Shown here piece after piece: positions 1 to 11,010 of a stretch of DNA of 64,000 nucleotides (positions are counted from its first letter, which is position 1; the number at the start of each line of letters is the position of its first letter). The stretch is from Basidiobolus meristosporus CBS 931.73. Its lineage: Eukaryota; Basidiobolomycota; Basidiobolomycetes; Basidiobolales; Basidiobolaceae. A program made the translations under genes and the position numbers. Location of the stretch: NCBI GenBank assembly GCA_002104905.1, contig MCFE01000443.1, forward strand, positions 1-64,000, read 5' to 3'. Under the pieces are notes generated by a model, which was not told the origin of the DNA, ran no database searches, and saw only the letters and a list, made by a program, of their open reading frames with translations.

Positions 1-330
1 CCTTGGGGAGGACCATCTTATCGGGAGGCGGAGGTGTTTGATCTTTCGGCAATGCCCATCCCAAGGTACAATTGAACTGTTGTTGCTATGGCCACAACAC
101 TAACCATCCCTTCTATCAGTGAGAGACTCTACGAAGAATCATTACGCCTCACTCCCAACATAGTCTTCTTCTTGCCACATAATGCGAACATCAACCAATG
201 CCTGACATACCCCTCAGGTGGAAAGTTTGTAGAGGTGGAGAGAATCTACGTTGATAATGAGCTTAATGCATTGGTAGCCTATTATGGAAACCTTCCTTTT
301 GGTTCTGTTGGCAAGCTTGGAAACCCTTGA
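1..330 (+). CDS. TGS1: Trimethylguanosine synthase, C-terminal part (5' end outside window)
   Basis: Cap hypermethylase that turns the m7G cap of snRNAs and snoRNAs into the trimethylguanosine cap, acting in nucleus and nucleolus. Exons 1-65 and 120-330. The first residues PWGGPSY match the conserved catalytic SPPWGGP.Y segment of the TGS1 methyltransferase fold, followed by YREAEVFDLSAM and, after splicing, the family's end pattern (NIVFFLPHNANINQ, then a VEVE-like strand and AYYGNLPFG where animals have AYFGDL). The 54-nt intron begins GTACAA, has CACTAAC as branch site and ends TATCAG; without removing it the frame stops at 75. An in-frame ATG at 88 lies inside the intron and should not be taken as a start. 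The N-terminal part lies upstream of the window. Confidence 0.85.
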
Positions 331-1559
331 GTTGCAGGCTCTACCATTGATTTATCCATTTGGATTGTCTCTACTTATTCAATGAGGTCTTCTATTGGCA
401 AGCCCATAAATAAAATTGATTTGTCACTCATATTTGCTGAAAGCTAACCTACCATGATTGCTATCAATTGAAGGTAGTGCATCAGCAACAACTAATGACC
501 ACTATCTATAGAAGGTGGTGTATTAAACATCATCATTTTGATATGTATTTTATGCACAGTGCAGAGGTTTTTACAGCGGTGTAGGTGGTCAGGTTAATAA
601 AAAATACAGTCAATACTTGTAATATTGCTACATTGCTTGCTTTCATTTTTTGGAGTGATTACCGGAAGGATCAACTGTGGGTAAAGTTTGAACCATGTGA
701 ACACTCCCTCCAGATACGTTCATGTATTAGATTCAGCATCCTTTAACATATTCAGTGCTGCTATTATATGAGCTTTACGCTCGCTGGCCTTGCTATTCTG
801 TGATCATTGAATACATCTTATTAGGCCTATAATGTACAAAAGCATCGGAATAGGAATATACTAGAACGCTAGGCTCAGCCCTAACCCTCCCCCTAACCCT
901 CCCCTAAACCGTAACCCATTACGATTGTTACCAGGTAAAATCAGGGAAACCAACAGCTTTATCCACTCATGTCAACACGGTTGGACCAATACAGCGGCTA
1001 ATTAGTTTGTTGCGAATAGTGATAGGCCTAAATCAAGATTGGTGCTACTCGAGCGATTAATTAAATATCTTTCAAAGCCTGCTTGGCCAAGTATCCCATA
1101 CCAGCGCCGGAGAAGTTCGTGTTTGTTTCTTGTCGATTTGGATGGTCATCTTGGAGTGCAGACCTGACTCTGGACACGCTGCACATTTGGTATTACCTAC
1201 TTCACTAGACTCGCAACACATTAGGTATCACCTTCTAAGGGACGCTGACTTCATATCATCAAAAGAAAATTGAAAATCTGTAAATCATTTGCATGATGTG
1301 TGTAACGTGCAACTTTTCCTGGGCCTCAGTAAGTCCATAAGCGGACTGAGGAATGTCATACCGAGCATTTTGGATGAGAAAAACACGAGGCCATCGGGGA
1401 GATTTGCTTGTACGTAGAATACGCCCTTGAACAGCCGCAATATAAAAGAGCATGCGCACGATGTCCTGTCACTATCTTCAAATATCTACTGGAATAGATT
1501 ATTCTTTGAATTTTCTAGCAGGCTAGCTGGTTACATCTCTCTCTTACTACTCCGTCATC
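331..1559. other. Intergenic stretch, TGS1 to LPMO gene
   Basis: No convincing gene on either strand. It contains a degenerate CCCTAA-like tract at 879-917 and, near the right end, the TATA-like promoter element of the LPMO gene. Minus-strand ORF at 1259-1459 has no recognisable content. Confidence 0.5.
1441..1447 (+). promoter_or_regulatory. TATA box of the LPMO gene
   Basis: TATAAAA in the context GCAATATAAAAGAG, 119 nt upstream of the ATG at 1560, a plausible distance for a fungal secreted-enzyme promoter. Position and sequence only; no start-site evidence. Confidence 0.5.
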
Positions 1560-2519
1560 ATGGTCTTCTCGAAGCTTTCTCTTCCTGTGTTTGCGCTATT
1601 GGCTCTTGTACCCTATTCCATGGGACATATGGAGATGGTTCAGCCTCCTCCTCGCCAATCGCAATACAACCCAACCTACAAGGGAACTCCTGATTATGAT
1701 ATGACATCTCCATTGGAATCAGGCCGCTGGCCATATCCTTGCCGTGGCTTTGGCAAGGGTGGAGTGGTCCAAACCATCAAAGCCGGAAGCAACCTTCCAG
1801 TGAAAATTGGAGGAGGCGCTCCCCACGATGGTGGACATTGCCAGTTTGCACTCTCCTACGATGACAAGACATTCGTTGTCCTTAAGGATGTCTTCGACAA
1901 TTGCCTGATCGCATCTCGTGACTACAGTATTACCATTCCAGCCGGAGCACCTAGTGGCAGGGCCACCTTTGCTTGGGCTTGGATCAATAAGACCGGAAAT
2001 CGCGAGTACTACATGAACTGTGCGGATATTGAAATCCAAGGAAATCCAAACGGCTCAATCACCGGACCAAAGCTCTTGGTTGCCAACCTCCCGGGGTATG
2101 TCACCATCCCCGAATTTACCCATGGCGGTTACAGCGGCAAGGATTTGTTCCCTAAAAGACCCACCGTAAAGGTTACTGGTAAGGGTAGCAGCGAAACTAC
2201 TCCCGAGCCCTCTACTCCCTCCAAGCCTACCAAACCCTCCACCACCGCCAAGCCAACTACTCCTGCCAAACCCCCCACCAAGCCTGTACCTACCGAGAAC
2301 CCAGTTAAGCCATCCAAGCCCGTACCTACTGAGAAGCCAGTCAAGCCGTCCAAGCCCGACAACAAGCCCGGTCGTTGCTCCGGCTTTGAAACCAAGTGCG
2401 TTAGCCCTGGAAAGTCCCGCGAGTTCAAGGTTTGCGCCAATGGGTATGAATACACCCAGCAATGCGCTCCTGGAACCGTGTGCCGCGGTGGTGTGAACCA
2501 AATGTATTGCGATTATTAG
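1560..2519 (+). CDS. Secreted AA11-like lytic polysaccharide monooxygenase with C-terminal CBM19-like domain
   Basis: Copper enzyme expected to cleave chitin oxidatively outside the cell. The 319-aa product has a signal peptide (residues 1-22, ending SMG) that leaves His23 as the mature N terminus, the first half of the histidine brace. The second His is probably H89 in GGGAPHDGGHCQFALSYD, aligned with the ATHGGGSCQ.S.SYD pattern of this family; NREYYMNC near residue 170 supplies the axial-Tyr region. Residues about 210-268 form a Pro/Lys/Thr linker with a repeated KPVPTE.PVKPSK unit. The last 50 residues, C..FETKCVSPGKSREFKVC...CAPGTVC......YC, resemble the fungal chitin-binding CBM19 fold. 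No introns. It could instead be an untyped neighbour of AA11; the copper-site histidines argue for an active enzyme. Confidence 0.8.
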   Translation: MVFSKLSLPVFALLALVPYSMGHMEMVQPPPRQSQYNPTYKGTPDYDMTSPLESGRWPYPCRGFGKGGVVQTIKAGSNLPVKIGGGAPHDGGHCQFALSYDDKTFVVLKDVFDNCLIASRDYSITIPAGAPSGRATFAWAWINKTGNREYYMNCADIEIQGNPNGSITGPKLLVANLPGYVTIPEFTHGGYSGKDLFPKRPTVKVTGKGSSETTPEPSTPSKPTKPSTTAKPTTPAKPPTKPVPTENPVKPSKPVPTEKPVKPSKPDNKPGRCSGFETKCVSPGKSREFKVCANGYEYTQQCAPGTVCRGGVNQMYCDY

Positions 2520-2816
2520 AAATGCTCCTGTAGCATTATAATCCTCATCTACATAATATAGCTATGTTGTTTGAATCCCACGTTTACTTAATGTAGCTAG
2601 GTTTTTTGAATCGAGAGTTTTTCGCCAGATCAAATTTGTTTCCAATAAACCATCATTATGTTGTTTATGAATGGGCACCAATAATCCACTTCATATGTGA
2701 TCAATCTCTGCAGCTTACAAGATTGAGGTGGTCAGCAACTGATTACCTAACCGGCGTCGATAGGGTGGTAGGGCAAATCACACTCCAAGGAAGTGAAGGA
2801 GTTCCTCCTTTTTTGC

Positions 2817-4532
2817 ATGAAAAAACGACCTCTGAACCGTAAGACCACCCACGTTCCTGGCGACGGTGAATTGGGCCGAAGCTGGGGCTATGTACAGGTT
2901 ACTCCTCAAAGGCACAACGAGAACACCCCCGCTTCAAATGTCGTTATCCGGCCGACTAGGAGGGAATCCAGTAAAGTCAACGAGCCTGATACCCCGAAGG
3001 TTTTTCGTAATGTAGGACCCATCTCAACAAATAGAACACCTTTTGTGAACGAAAGAGTGGTAGCAGTGTCGAGTAGCAAGAGGTCAGCAGGGTTACCAAA
3101 CGTCTTGGGCACTCCTTCCATTTCAGAAGGTATTGTACGCTACTCTGGAGCTTATTCAATAACTCTACTAATCTCACTATCCTAGTTAGGGTCGGCTCGA
3201 GAGAAAGCAGTACAATAGATCTCGAACTCAAGAAGAGGCCAGCTTCTCAGAAGACAACCCTTTACACTCCCATATCTGTAGCATCTAGGTCAACAAGTAC
3301 AGAAACTGGTGAGTTATGATGTAGGCCAATCGTCGTATCGCAGCTCTTGCTTAATTATCTACAGAATTCTCGAGGCTTCCTCTTCGTTTAAAAAAGACAC
3401 TTGCGCCCAGAGTTGCTGGTGATAGGAATGAAATTAGGTGAGCATATTGACCAAAACTATCCTGATGTACCAATCACTGGATTGGACTAACGAGTCGATA
3501 TTTACGAAAAGAACAAGAGAAGAGGAGGTGCAGACTGAAGCAGCGTTTGACAGCATGTTTCCCATGCCGAAGGGAGACAGGTACAGTATGGTCAACGTGA
3601 TTCTAAGAAAACTCCGTCCACCAGCATCGGCAGACTCCTACAGCACAGCGGCGCCTCTGGATACATCGGAATTTCCAGTATTAAATTCACCAGACACCCC
3701 AGAAAGGGAAGAAGAAAGCCTAGATAATGTCAGGTCACCCGATCTCCATGGGTTGGGAAATTCACATGAAGCGATCCCGAAAGTGGCAATCAATCAGCAG
3801 ACGCTTTCTCGTATCGATAGAGACATTCAAACCAACGAAGTAAAGTTACACAATCAAACCACACAAACCGATACACCATCCAGGGAGCATCCTGTGAGTA
3901 ACTCACCATCAGTCATCGCCTATCAAACCGGTGATCACGACAGGTCTAGCCAGCAGCAACTATCCGAGGCAAATGATCAAGCTTCGGTAAGAAGCACTCT
4001 CTCCGGATCTGATTCTCTTGAATACTACGCCGCCTCACTCATCTCGGATTCCCAGGATACAGGCACACAGGCGCTAACCGAGCGACAGACGACATCACCC
4101 CGAACGGAAATCGTGCTTGATGACACTTTGCCGATGGCAATACTACAGAGAAACGCCACTCGACATTCCAAACCCAAAAAGCCCTTCGACGAGGCGTTAG
4201 AGCGATTTCTCAACGAGAACTTCGTTCGGAACCCTGGCCCACCCTCGCCCTCACTATCACCCTCACCACCAACATCAGAATATGATCACCATCCCGCAAT
4301 AGACTACTCTTCCCTCTCTGAACATGAAGTGATCCAACAGCTAAGCGCCATCAAAATCTCATGGGAATCCAAGAATCCACTGCTTCGTAGACAGGCGATC
4401 AAGGATCTTCGAAGCCTATCAATGATCTTGGTAGGCGGACAATACGAGTCTCTGTTGTTAAATGAATTCAACTCGGCAGATGATGAGATTCGCCACGTTA
4501 TTGAGGATGTGTTGCAGATATTTGAAAGATAG
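2817..4532 (+). CDS. Unrecognised Ser/Thr-rich protein with helical C-terminal domain (four exons)
   Basis: Exons 2817-3129, 3186-3308, 3365-3437 and 3512-4532 give 509 aa in one frame. Introns are 56, 56 and 74 nt, with donors GTATTG, GTGAGT and GTGAGC. I chose the ATG at 2817 (MKKRPLNRK), the first in this frame after an upstream stop region; a further 5' exon is possible. Most of the protein looks disordered (Ser, Thr, Pro, Gln, acidic). The last 75 residues (LSEHEVIQQLSAIKISWES onward to LQIFER) form regular amphipathic helices resembling a single HEAT/ARM-like unit. I do not recognise the family and assign no function. It ends 381 bp before the stop of the convergent MUB1 gene. Confidence 0.6.
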
Positions 4533-4913
4533 GTTTTACTGTGCAAGTTTTTGTTTGTGCAGAGCAATAAAATCCACGGTTTGAAAATTTTATTATGCAC
4601 TTCGATCGTGAAGTACACAATGGAATTGAGCATAAGAATAATACAAGGAATTAAGATATATCGGTGGTGGTTCGGAAGCGAACTAGGTGATACAGACGGC
4701 GGTGAATGAAAGCATATCAGAATTAAGCAAGGCTAATAGAATGACTGATTCTCGAAATCTAACGAAAATAAGAATATGGAAGGTTGCTTGATGATCGAAG
4801 AATAAAAGTGCGGATTGGAGAGAGTATTAACAGTCTATGTGTGATAATCAGGTCGAGGTAATGCAAATAGGTGGAAACGGTGTTCAAGGAAATATTGATA
4901 TATATATAGATGC

Positions 4914-6164
4914 TCAGGACATGGCTGAGGTTGCTAGCACGCCATTGTTTTGTGGTACCGGGATAGTCTCGAGCTGAGCCGTTGAGTTGCCACTAGATTC
5001 AGGTACTTGCCGTTCAACACACCAGTGTCTATGGCCATCGGCCCAGGCTTTGGATTGACAAATCTTAGAGCAATATTTGGCTTTGCGACACCTACGGCAC
5101 TTGGAAAACTCTCTGGGGTATCTTTCCCATTTGCCACAAGACATGTTACCACATTGTCTAATACCGCCACGAGCCTCATCCTTGCGACAAGCATTGCGCA
5201 TGATGATGGATGCCCAGCACTGTATTTCAGAACTGTGACCGCGGCTAGTAAACTTCTCAACGAGACTGAATACGTTACATTCGAATTCACTGTGAAGACG
5301 CTGGCGAAGATGTGGGTATTTGGAGACGTATGCAAGAAGTTGTAAAGATAGAAGGATATCTTCTTCACGATATAGAACTTCTTCAGCAGCTGTGTGGTTT
5401 CTGAATTCGTTCGGTGGGTTGGCGTGCTCCACTGACTCGTTTCGGTTTAAGGCACCCATTTGAAATAGATGTGTAGTAGGTGAGGAAGGTTGAGAATCTT
5501 CCGAGAGAGTTTCAAAGTCCATGGCAACACCGGCGTTGCTTCCGAATAAAGGTTGCAGCTGGGTGGATGAACTACTGTTGATGGAATTCTGCAACTGCTG
5601 GGCGGCAAGGGTGCGACGGAGTGAAGGAAGATTTCTTTGGAATAGAGACGCCGACGAAATTGGTTCGTTTGTGTCTTCAACTAGTGCACTTGACATGGAA
5701 TTAGGGCTGGCGAAAAGGTTCTCACTCAACTCTTCACCAGATGCTAAGTTGAGGGTTTCCTTCTCTTTATCCATCTTGACTTGATTCACGGCTCTTTGAA
5801 AGCTTTTCAAAATCTGGATGACGATGTCGACCATGCCGGCATCCACGACTCTTGTACGGATTGTCTCAGTACCGCGGACGCCGACGTTTACAACGCATTG
5901 AAAAGCCATGGACCATTTCCAGGCTTGACGTTTGTCATCGAGCTTGGTGGTTTTCAGGATGCGAACTAACCGTTCAAGTCCACCGTCTTTGGTGATAATT
6001 TCTCTGATGCGGGGAGATGTGCTCGTCAAGTAAATCAGGTGAGAAAGAGAGTTGATTAAGGGCAAGATAGCAGTGCAATCAAGTGCCCTACGGTCATAAA
6101 GGGCAGAAGTGATGGTAACGCAGGCACGGTTCTGAGCGGGGAAAGAAAAGTTGGATTCTCTCAT
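4914..6164 (-). CDS. MUB1: MYND zinc-finger protein MUB1/samB
   Basis: In S. cerevisiae Mub1 works with the E3 ligase Ubr2 and Rad6 to ubiquitylate the proteasome regulator Rpn4; the Aspergillus homologue samB affects growth polarity and septation. The start at 6164 gives MRESNFSFPAQNRACVTIT, the characteristic beginning of this family; the frame is open further upstream but only through non-ATG codons. 416 aa: ARM-like helical region (residues 1-140 and about 270-335) and a MYND finger at about 338-384 (CGNMSC, then C..C....C...C....H...C spacing ending HRHWC). No introns. A TATATATA motif at about 6290-6299 (read on the minus strand) lies about 130 bp upstream and may be its TATA box. Confidence 0.93.
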   Translation of the reverse strand: MRESNFSFPAQNRACVTITSALYDRRALDCTAILPLINSLSHLIYLTSTSPRIREIITKDGGLERLVRILKTTKLDDKRQAWKWSMAFQCVVNVGVRGTETIRTRVVDAGMVDIVIQILKSFQRAVNQVKMDKEKETLNLASGEELSENLFASPNSMSSALVEDTNEPISSASLFQRNLPSLRRTLAAQQLQNSINSSSSTQLQPLFGSNAGVAMDFETLSEDSQPSSPTTHLFQMGALNRNESVEHANPPNEFRNHTAAEEVLYREEDILLSLQLLAYVSKYPHLRQRLHSEFECNVFSLVEKFTSRGHSSEIQCWASIIMRNACRKDEARGGIRQCGNMSCGKWERYPREFSKCRRCRKAKYCSKICQSKAWADGHRHWCVERQVPESSGNSTAQLETIPVPQNNGVLATSAMS

Positions 6165-7720
6165 GATGATTAAGGAGTGAGCAGGAAGAGGAAAATATCG
6201 ACAGAGAAGGGGAGGGAACAGAGGGGATAGAAATTGAGGAATATGGGAGAAGGATAAGTAGCTACGCAAATTGTGATACGGCTTCCCCTATATATAAAGT
6301 AATCCGCAGTCGCACCATCTCAACCTTGGAAGTTGAAAATCAGCGAATAGCTGTAGTTCATACAATACAATTATTAGGGACTGACAAGCAAATTATATCA
6401 AGGTACATTACGATTGAACTTGAGGGTGTATATATGGTGTATACATGGTGTATATATAATATAATTGCCAGTGGCACCAATCATTGTCTCAGGCAATATC
6501 TTGCATTTCAGTAGATTGGGGCTCTGTTCTCAATCGAAAGCTACGTTTCTCATTAGTCGTTCGATATCCCCATTAACCCATTAACAATTAAGGTCGCAGG
6601 ACACTTGACCTATACCCTGATTCGTCAAGATTTACTATGATTCTACTGCTATGGGCTACATGTGTGGTTCTCGATCTTCTCAAAATGGCAAGATCTTCCT
6701 TAAACGGGGAATCCCAGATATGGATGGCTGCGCAATCGTTCATCAAGCGAGGCAATAAGAGAATCGTTCACCAAGCGAGGCAATAAAAGGAAGGTGATCA
6801 ATAATTTTGGACTTTTCGGTTTTCTTGTTCGGAGAAAACCAATGCATCACTTGATTCGGTTGGGATGACGTTTTGGCTTCCATGATGTTAATGCATCTGT
6901 CGCCAGAAGAGTGAGTCTGTTAATTCATTCCATCCAGCGATTACAAATAGTCGGTGGATTCTGAAGCTGGGTGCATGTGATAAGGGTGATTAGTGTCCCA
7001 TGAGAATCGATGTGTTTAATTAAAACCACCCCGTGATACAGCGCCTCAACTTTAACTGTCGAATTGTTGGTTAACAAAGTTTATTTAAAGGTTGGACAGA
7101 TACCCTATTGTGAAGCATTGGTTAAAATTAGTTGAAATAAATAATCTGTGGAGCTCAGTACAACATTTCCTCAGAATCTTCGCTCAACGGCGAAGGTCGG
7201 ACAATGGATCTTTAATGGTTGTTCCTCATTGCTCCACCTCCCGAAATCTAACTGTCAACTTACCATCTAAGACAAGAAAGTGGTTAGCAAGTGCGTATGA
7301 GTGTATGTGTGAGGAATAGAATAGCTCAGAATAAAATCTCTGCATATTTGCCGTACAACGACGGACAGTCAGACAATGGATCTAATGGAAATTGGCTCAT
7401 CACAGCTATTCGTTGTATATGTACGAAACTATAATTACCTTTCAGCAATGTCCTCCCGAGCGGTCAATGGATGTCTTGCCAATCCATGAATGATCCAGAG
7501 ACAAGCGAAGATTCAAAGAGCGCATCTATTTTATATGTGAAAAAAAAAACTGAACCAATGCAGAAATTGAGATCACCGGAGATGCTGATCCAACACTATG
7601 TGCATGTTTCGTCCATCCATGATATGTTTTAAGGTGAGTGAGATTCAAGTTTTGTACCAGGTCCTCGTCTGAAACGACCTATTTGATGTGTAGCATCTAC
7701 GAAGCAAAAATTCGTCGCCT
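6165..7720. other. Intergenic, MUB1 to DUF167 gene (divergent promoters)
   Basis: About 1.55 kb with no supportable gene. It holds a 28-bp imperfect tandem duplication at 6734-6789 and a run of TATA-rich repeats near 6425-6460 (TATATGGTGTATACATGGTG). ORFs at 6326-6514 and 7092-7319 show no family resemblance. Confidence 0.5.
6734..6789. repeat. 28-bp tandem duplication, two copies
   Basis: Two consecutive 28-nt units at 6734-6761 and 6762-6789 (AATCGTTCAYCAAGCGAGGC core), differing at two positions. Non-coding. Confidence 0.85.
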
Positions 7721-8203
7721 ATGGTGAATAAAGGAAAGAACAAAAATACACTCGGTTCCAAAGACGTTCCCAAGCCGCGAGGACCTGTATACCTTCACAA
7801 AGATGGAGACACCAGACTCGAGTTGCACGTAAAGCCAGGTGCTAAACAGAATCAAATAACTGATATAGGGGATCGTGTTGGGGTTCAGGTAATGGTCCCA
7901 CATCTCTTCAGCAATGGGTGGGTCGCTTACATACAGCATATCTTCACATACAGATATCAGCCCCTCCGAGAGAAGGCGAAGCAAATAGGGGGGTGGTGGA
8001 ATTTGTTGCTGAGGTAGGAAATCAGCCGCACGGTGGTTCTAATAGAAGCTTTGTTTATTTGTATTCTCTGAAAGGTTTTGAAGGTGCGCAAATCCAATAT
8101 AACAATAGTGTCCGGCTTAAAATCTCGCGAGAAAGTGGTTAGTATTGAAGGAGTCACGGCCGATGAAGTCATAGAACGCATTCAGGCATCGACCGTCTTT
8201 TGA
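7721..8203 (+). CDS. DUF167 / UPF0235 (YggU-like) protein
   Basis: Exons 7721-7888, 7954-8013 and 8075-8203 encode 118 aa. The family (bacterial YggU, human C15orf40) is widespread but of uncertain function. Recognisable segments: LELHVKPGAKQNQI (family LRLRVKPGA..), ISAPPREGEANRGVVEF (family APP.dGkAN..li.fLa), KSNITIVSGLKSREKVV (family k..v.lvsG..sR.K.v). Introns are 65 and 61 nt; the second acceptor (CTGAAAG before VLKVRKSN) was chosen because it restores the conserved strand. Start MVNKGKNKN is the first ATG of the frame. No targeting signal is obvious. Confidence 0.9.
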
Positions 8204-8612
8204 GTGCCAAGATTGTGCCCGTGGCCCATGGTCCATAACACATTCATAGCCCACATTACATAATGATATTGTGCCAAGATGTGTCATAATGGAATCTCGG
8301 ATCTATTTTTAGCAAAAACCTGACATCTATTGTTTTCGAGGACTTGGGTGTTATAGACTTGGCAATGGTAATAATAAATAGCTTTGAATAGCAACCGAAT
8401 TGATTGAAATTACCCATAAGACTGCCAAACGCGATTCTGATTGTTCAAACGCGCCTAGTAAGTAAATTATAGGAGATAATATCTTTTCCATAATCATTAA
8501 TTTGATCCTCGTTTCATATCTCATACTCTGCTATTTCTAGGCATCACTTGGCACAAATTTTCAAAATTTATCAACTACCACTTCTTCACACTTAGCTTTT
8601 CGTTTTATTATT
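8204..8612. other. Intergenic, DUF167 gene to syntaxin
   Basis: 3' flank of the DUF167 gene and promoter of the syntaxin gene; AT-rich, no gene or structured RNA seen. Confidence 0.5.
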
Positions 8613-10043
8613 ATGAGTAGAGATCGTTTGGGACAACAACGGGTAGCTATTTATCCCCCTAGCAAGCCTTCATCGTGCGTACTAATCGCTTGTTTCGGTT
8701 TAGGGTGGCCGAGGCTATCAACACCAAGATCTAGGTGAAATGGAGATGGGCAATATGCAACCATCAAACCAAATTATACCATTGAATGCGTACTACGATC
8801 AGGTTAGTCAAGGAAAAGCCTCCCAATACATCGTACCGTCAACTAAAACATGCGTTTGTCAGATTGAAAGCATCGATAAAGAAATTCGCTTGGCCAACGA
8901 AAATATCTATGGTATTGAGACACTCCATTCAAGAGCGTTGGATGCCACCACTGCTGAAGAGTCTGAGAGTAAGTTAGAAGCCTCCTTCAATGTTTACTGT
9001 CCATTGCAACTAACTTGTCTGAAGTGAACTCCAAACAGCTGGAAGCCGCTGTCAACGACACTAGACGGTTGCTCATTGAAACCAAAGAAAAGATCAAAGG
9101 TATTTTACATGTTTGAAGCCTCTTTTAACTTTAATATTCACCTATCTACCTTATTGAATATAGCTTTAGAAAGAAACAACCTGAAGCTGGGACCCACCTC
9201 CGACGCACAGATCCGCAAGAATAGAGTAAGCGAAATACCTCGATCTCACCCATCAATAGTTGATCCCTGACCGAGAATTGTAGCATGCAGCCATCAAAAC
9301 CAAATTTATGGAGACTTTAAAAAAATACCAGAAAGTAGAGCTGGAATACAAGGAGCGCTACAAGCAGATGCTTGAGCGTCAATATAGAATTGGTAACACA
9401 CATTTCCGTAGATGTTGATTTGTTTTCAATATTAATTCCATACTCGACTGCAGTCAATCCTTACGCTACTGAGGAGGAGATCCAGCAAATCCTAGACGAG
9501 GACCAAGGTGGCCAGATTTTTGCACAAGGAGTAAGGATCCGTTTTTGTTGATACGATATGGATTTCCCCGACTGACGACTGGGTTACTAGGTGTTGAATT
9601 CGTCCCGAGGCGAAGCTAGACGAGTCATGAAAAACGTGCAAGACCGTCACGAAGACATCGTGAAGATCGAGAAGAACATCATAGTAAGTCCCATGATCCA
9701 TTCCCTACTCTTCAAATGTACATCGCTAACGCTTGGTGACTAGGAACTTGCCAACTTGTTCCAAGAGATGCAGCTCCTAGTCGAGGAGCAAGAGGAGCAG
9801 CTTCAGTCGATTGAACACCAAATGAACAGCGCAGTGGACCATACAACCAATGCCAATACTCAGGTGGATACTGCCATTGGCCACGCCAGGAGTGCAAGAA
9901 AGGTTGGTTGCTTCCTGATCATTGTAAAGCTAACCGTAACTAACTGTAGGAACTGTTTATAGAAAAGATGGTGTTTACTCATCCTCGCCATCATATTGAT
10001 TGTGGCGATTATTTTGATTGTCTACTTTACTGTTAAGAAATAA
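8613..10043 (+). CDS. SSO1: Plasma-membrane-type syntaxin (SSO1/SSO2, syntaxin-1 family t-SNARE)
   Basis: Target-membrane Q-SNARE for fusion of secretory vesicles with the plasma membrane. Ten short exons: 8613-8642, 8704-8802, 8863-8968, 9025-9099, 9164-9225, 9284-9392, 9454-9530, 9591-9683, 9744-9902, 9963-10043, giving 296 aa. N terminus is Gly/Gln/Met-rich; residues about 45-175 form the Habc three-helix bundle (ending KYQKVELEYKERYKQMLERQ, as in syntaxins); the SNARE motif follows (DRHEDIVKIEKNI... ELANLFQEMQLLVEEQEEQL... ), with the zero-layer Gln in VEEQEEQLQSIE; then KRW and a C-terminal membrane anchor (LLILAIILIVAIILIVYF) with a short VKK tail. The final acceptor (TTTATAG before AAAAGATGG) was chosen because it restores the basic stop-transfer edge of the anchor. 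All ten exons join in frame. Confidence 0.93.
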
Positions 10044-10402
10044 TTGAGCTTCACAATTCCCCGTTTCTTTTAATTTTTTAGTACTATTCTTAATTCATGG
10101 TCCATTCATTTGATCAAGTTTTGTTTGTTATGTTCAATCCCAGCCACCAACCCCCAACCCAACCTAACATGCCGCGCCCATATAAACTCATCATCTACAA
10201 TAAATCCCAGATGCAAGCCCACCTAATGCGCCAAATGCAAACAACCCACAATCGACGTAGATGTGTGATCATTGGTGAAATCAAAATTGAAAAAAGATTT
10301 GATGATCGGGTAATTCTCATAAGGCTGAATATTCCAATGGGTCCAATCCTTCTCTTCTACTTTTTCGGGCAACTCATCCCTTTGCTTTAACCGTTAGTCA
10401 AC
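10044..10402. other. Intergenic and RPS17 promoter
   Basis: 3' UTR of the syntaxin gene and RPS17 upstream region. No gene supported; the ORF at 10097-10390 has no recognisable content. Confidence 0.5.
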
Positions 10403-11010
10403 ATGGTATGTTCTTTACAATACTTCTACGCACCACTGAAGCGCAGCATACGGTGTTGGGAAAGCGCTCTTTCCACGCCTCTATCACACTCAAGAAGATT
10501 GCTCCCTTCACACTGATCTACATCCTTCCTCATCGGCATCCATCCATCCTACATCGATATCTAACCATCATGCATTCATAGGGTCGCGTTCGTACCAAGA
10601 CCGTTAAAAAGGCTTCCAGAGTCATCATCGAGAAATACTATCCTCGTCTTACTTTGGATTTCCAAACCAACAAGAAGATCTGTGATGAGGTCGCCATCAT
10701 TGCTTCCAAGCGTCTTCGCAACAAGATCGCTGGTTTCACTACCCATTTGATGAAGCGTATTCAACGTGGTCCCGTTCGCGGTATCTCCTTCAAGCTCCAA
10801 GAGGAGGAGCGTGAGCGTAAGGATAACTACGTTCCCGAATTCTCTGCTTTGGATACCTCCAACATCGAGGTTGATCCCGAAACTAAAGAGCTCCTCAAGG
10901 CTCTTAACATGGAAAACCTTCCAGGTGTTACTGTTGCCGCTCCCGCACAAGCCTTCGTTCCTGGTGCTAACCGTGGTCGTCGTGCCCCTAGAAGAAAGGC
11001 TGACCAATAA
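10403..11010 (+). CDS. RPS17: 40S ribosomal protein S17 (eS17)
   Basis: Small-subunit ribosomal protein. Exon 1 (10403-10405) is the ATG alone; a 176-nt intron (GTATGT...TTCATAG) follows, then exon 2 10582-11010. 143 aa, near-universal eS17 sequence: [20 protein letters not shown] at the start, then [23 protein letters not shown] and [17 protein letters not shown]. The basic C-terminal tail ([13 protein letters not shown]) is variable across fungi. The intron directly after the start codon is a common arrangement in ribosomal protein genes, and it is much longer than the window's usual 55-75 nt. Codon use is strongly biased (AAG, CGT, CTC), fitting high expression. Confidence 0.97.

Noticed and set aside
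88-330. 80-aa ORF beginning MATTLTIPSIS
   Set aside because: Its ATG lies in the TGS1 intron; the real reading is the spliced TGS1 C terminus.
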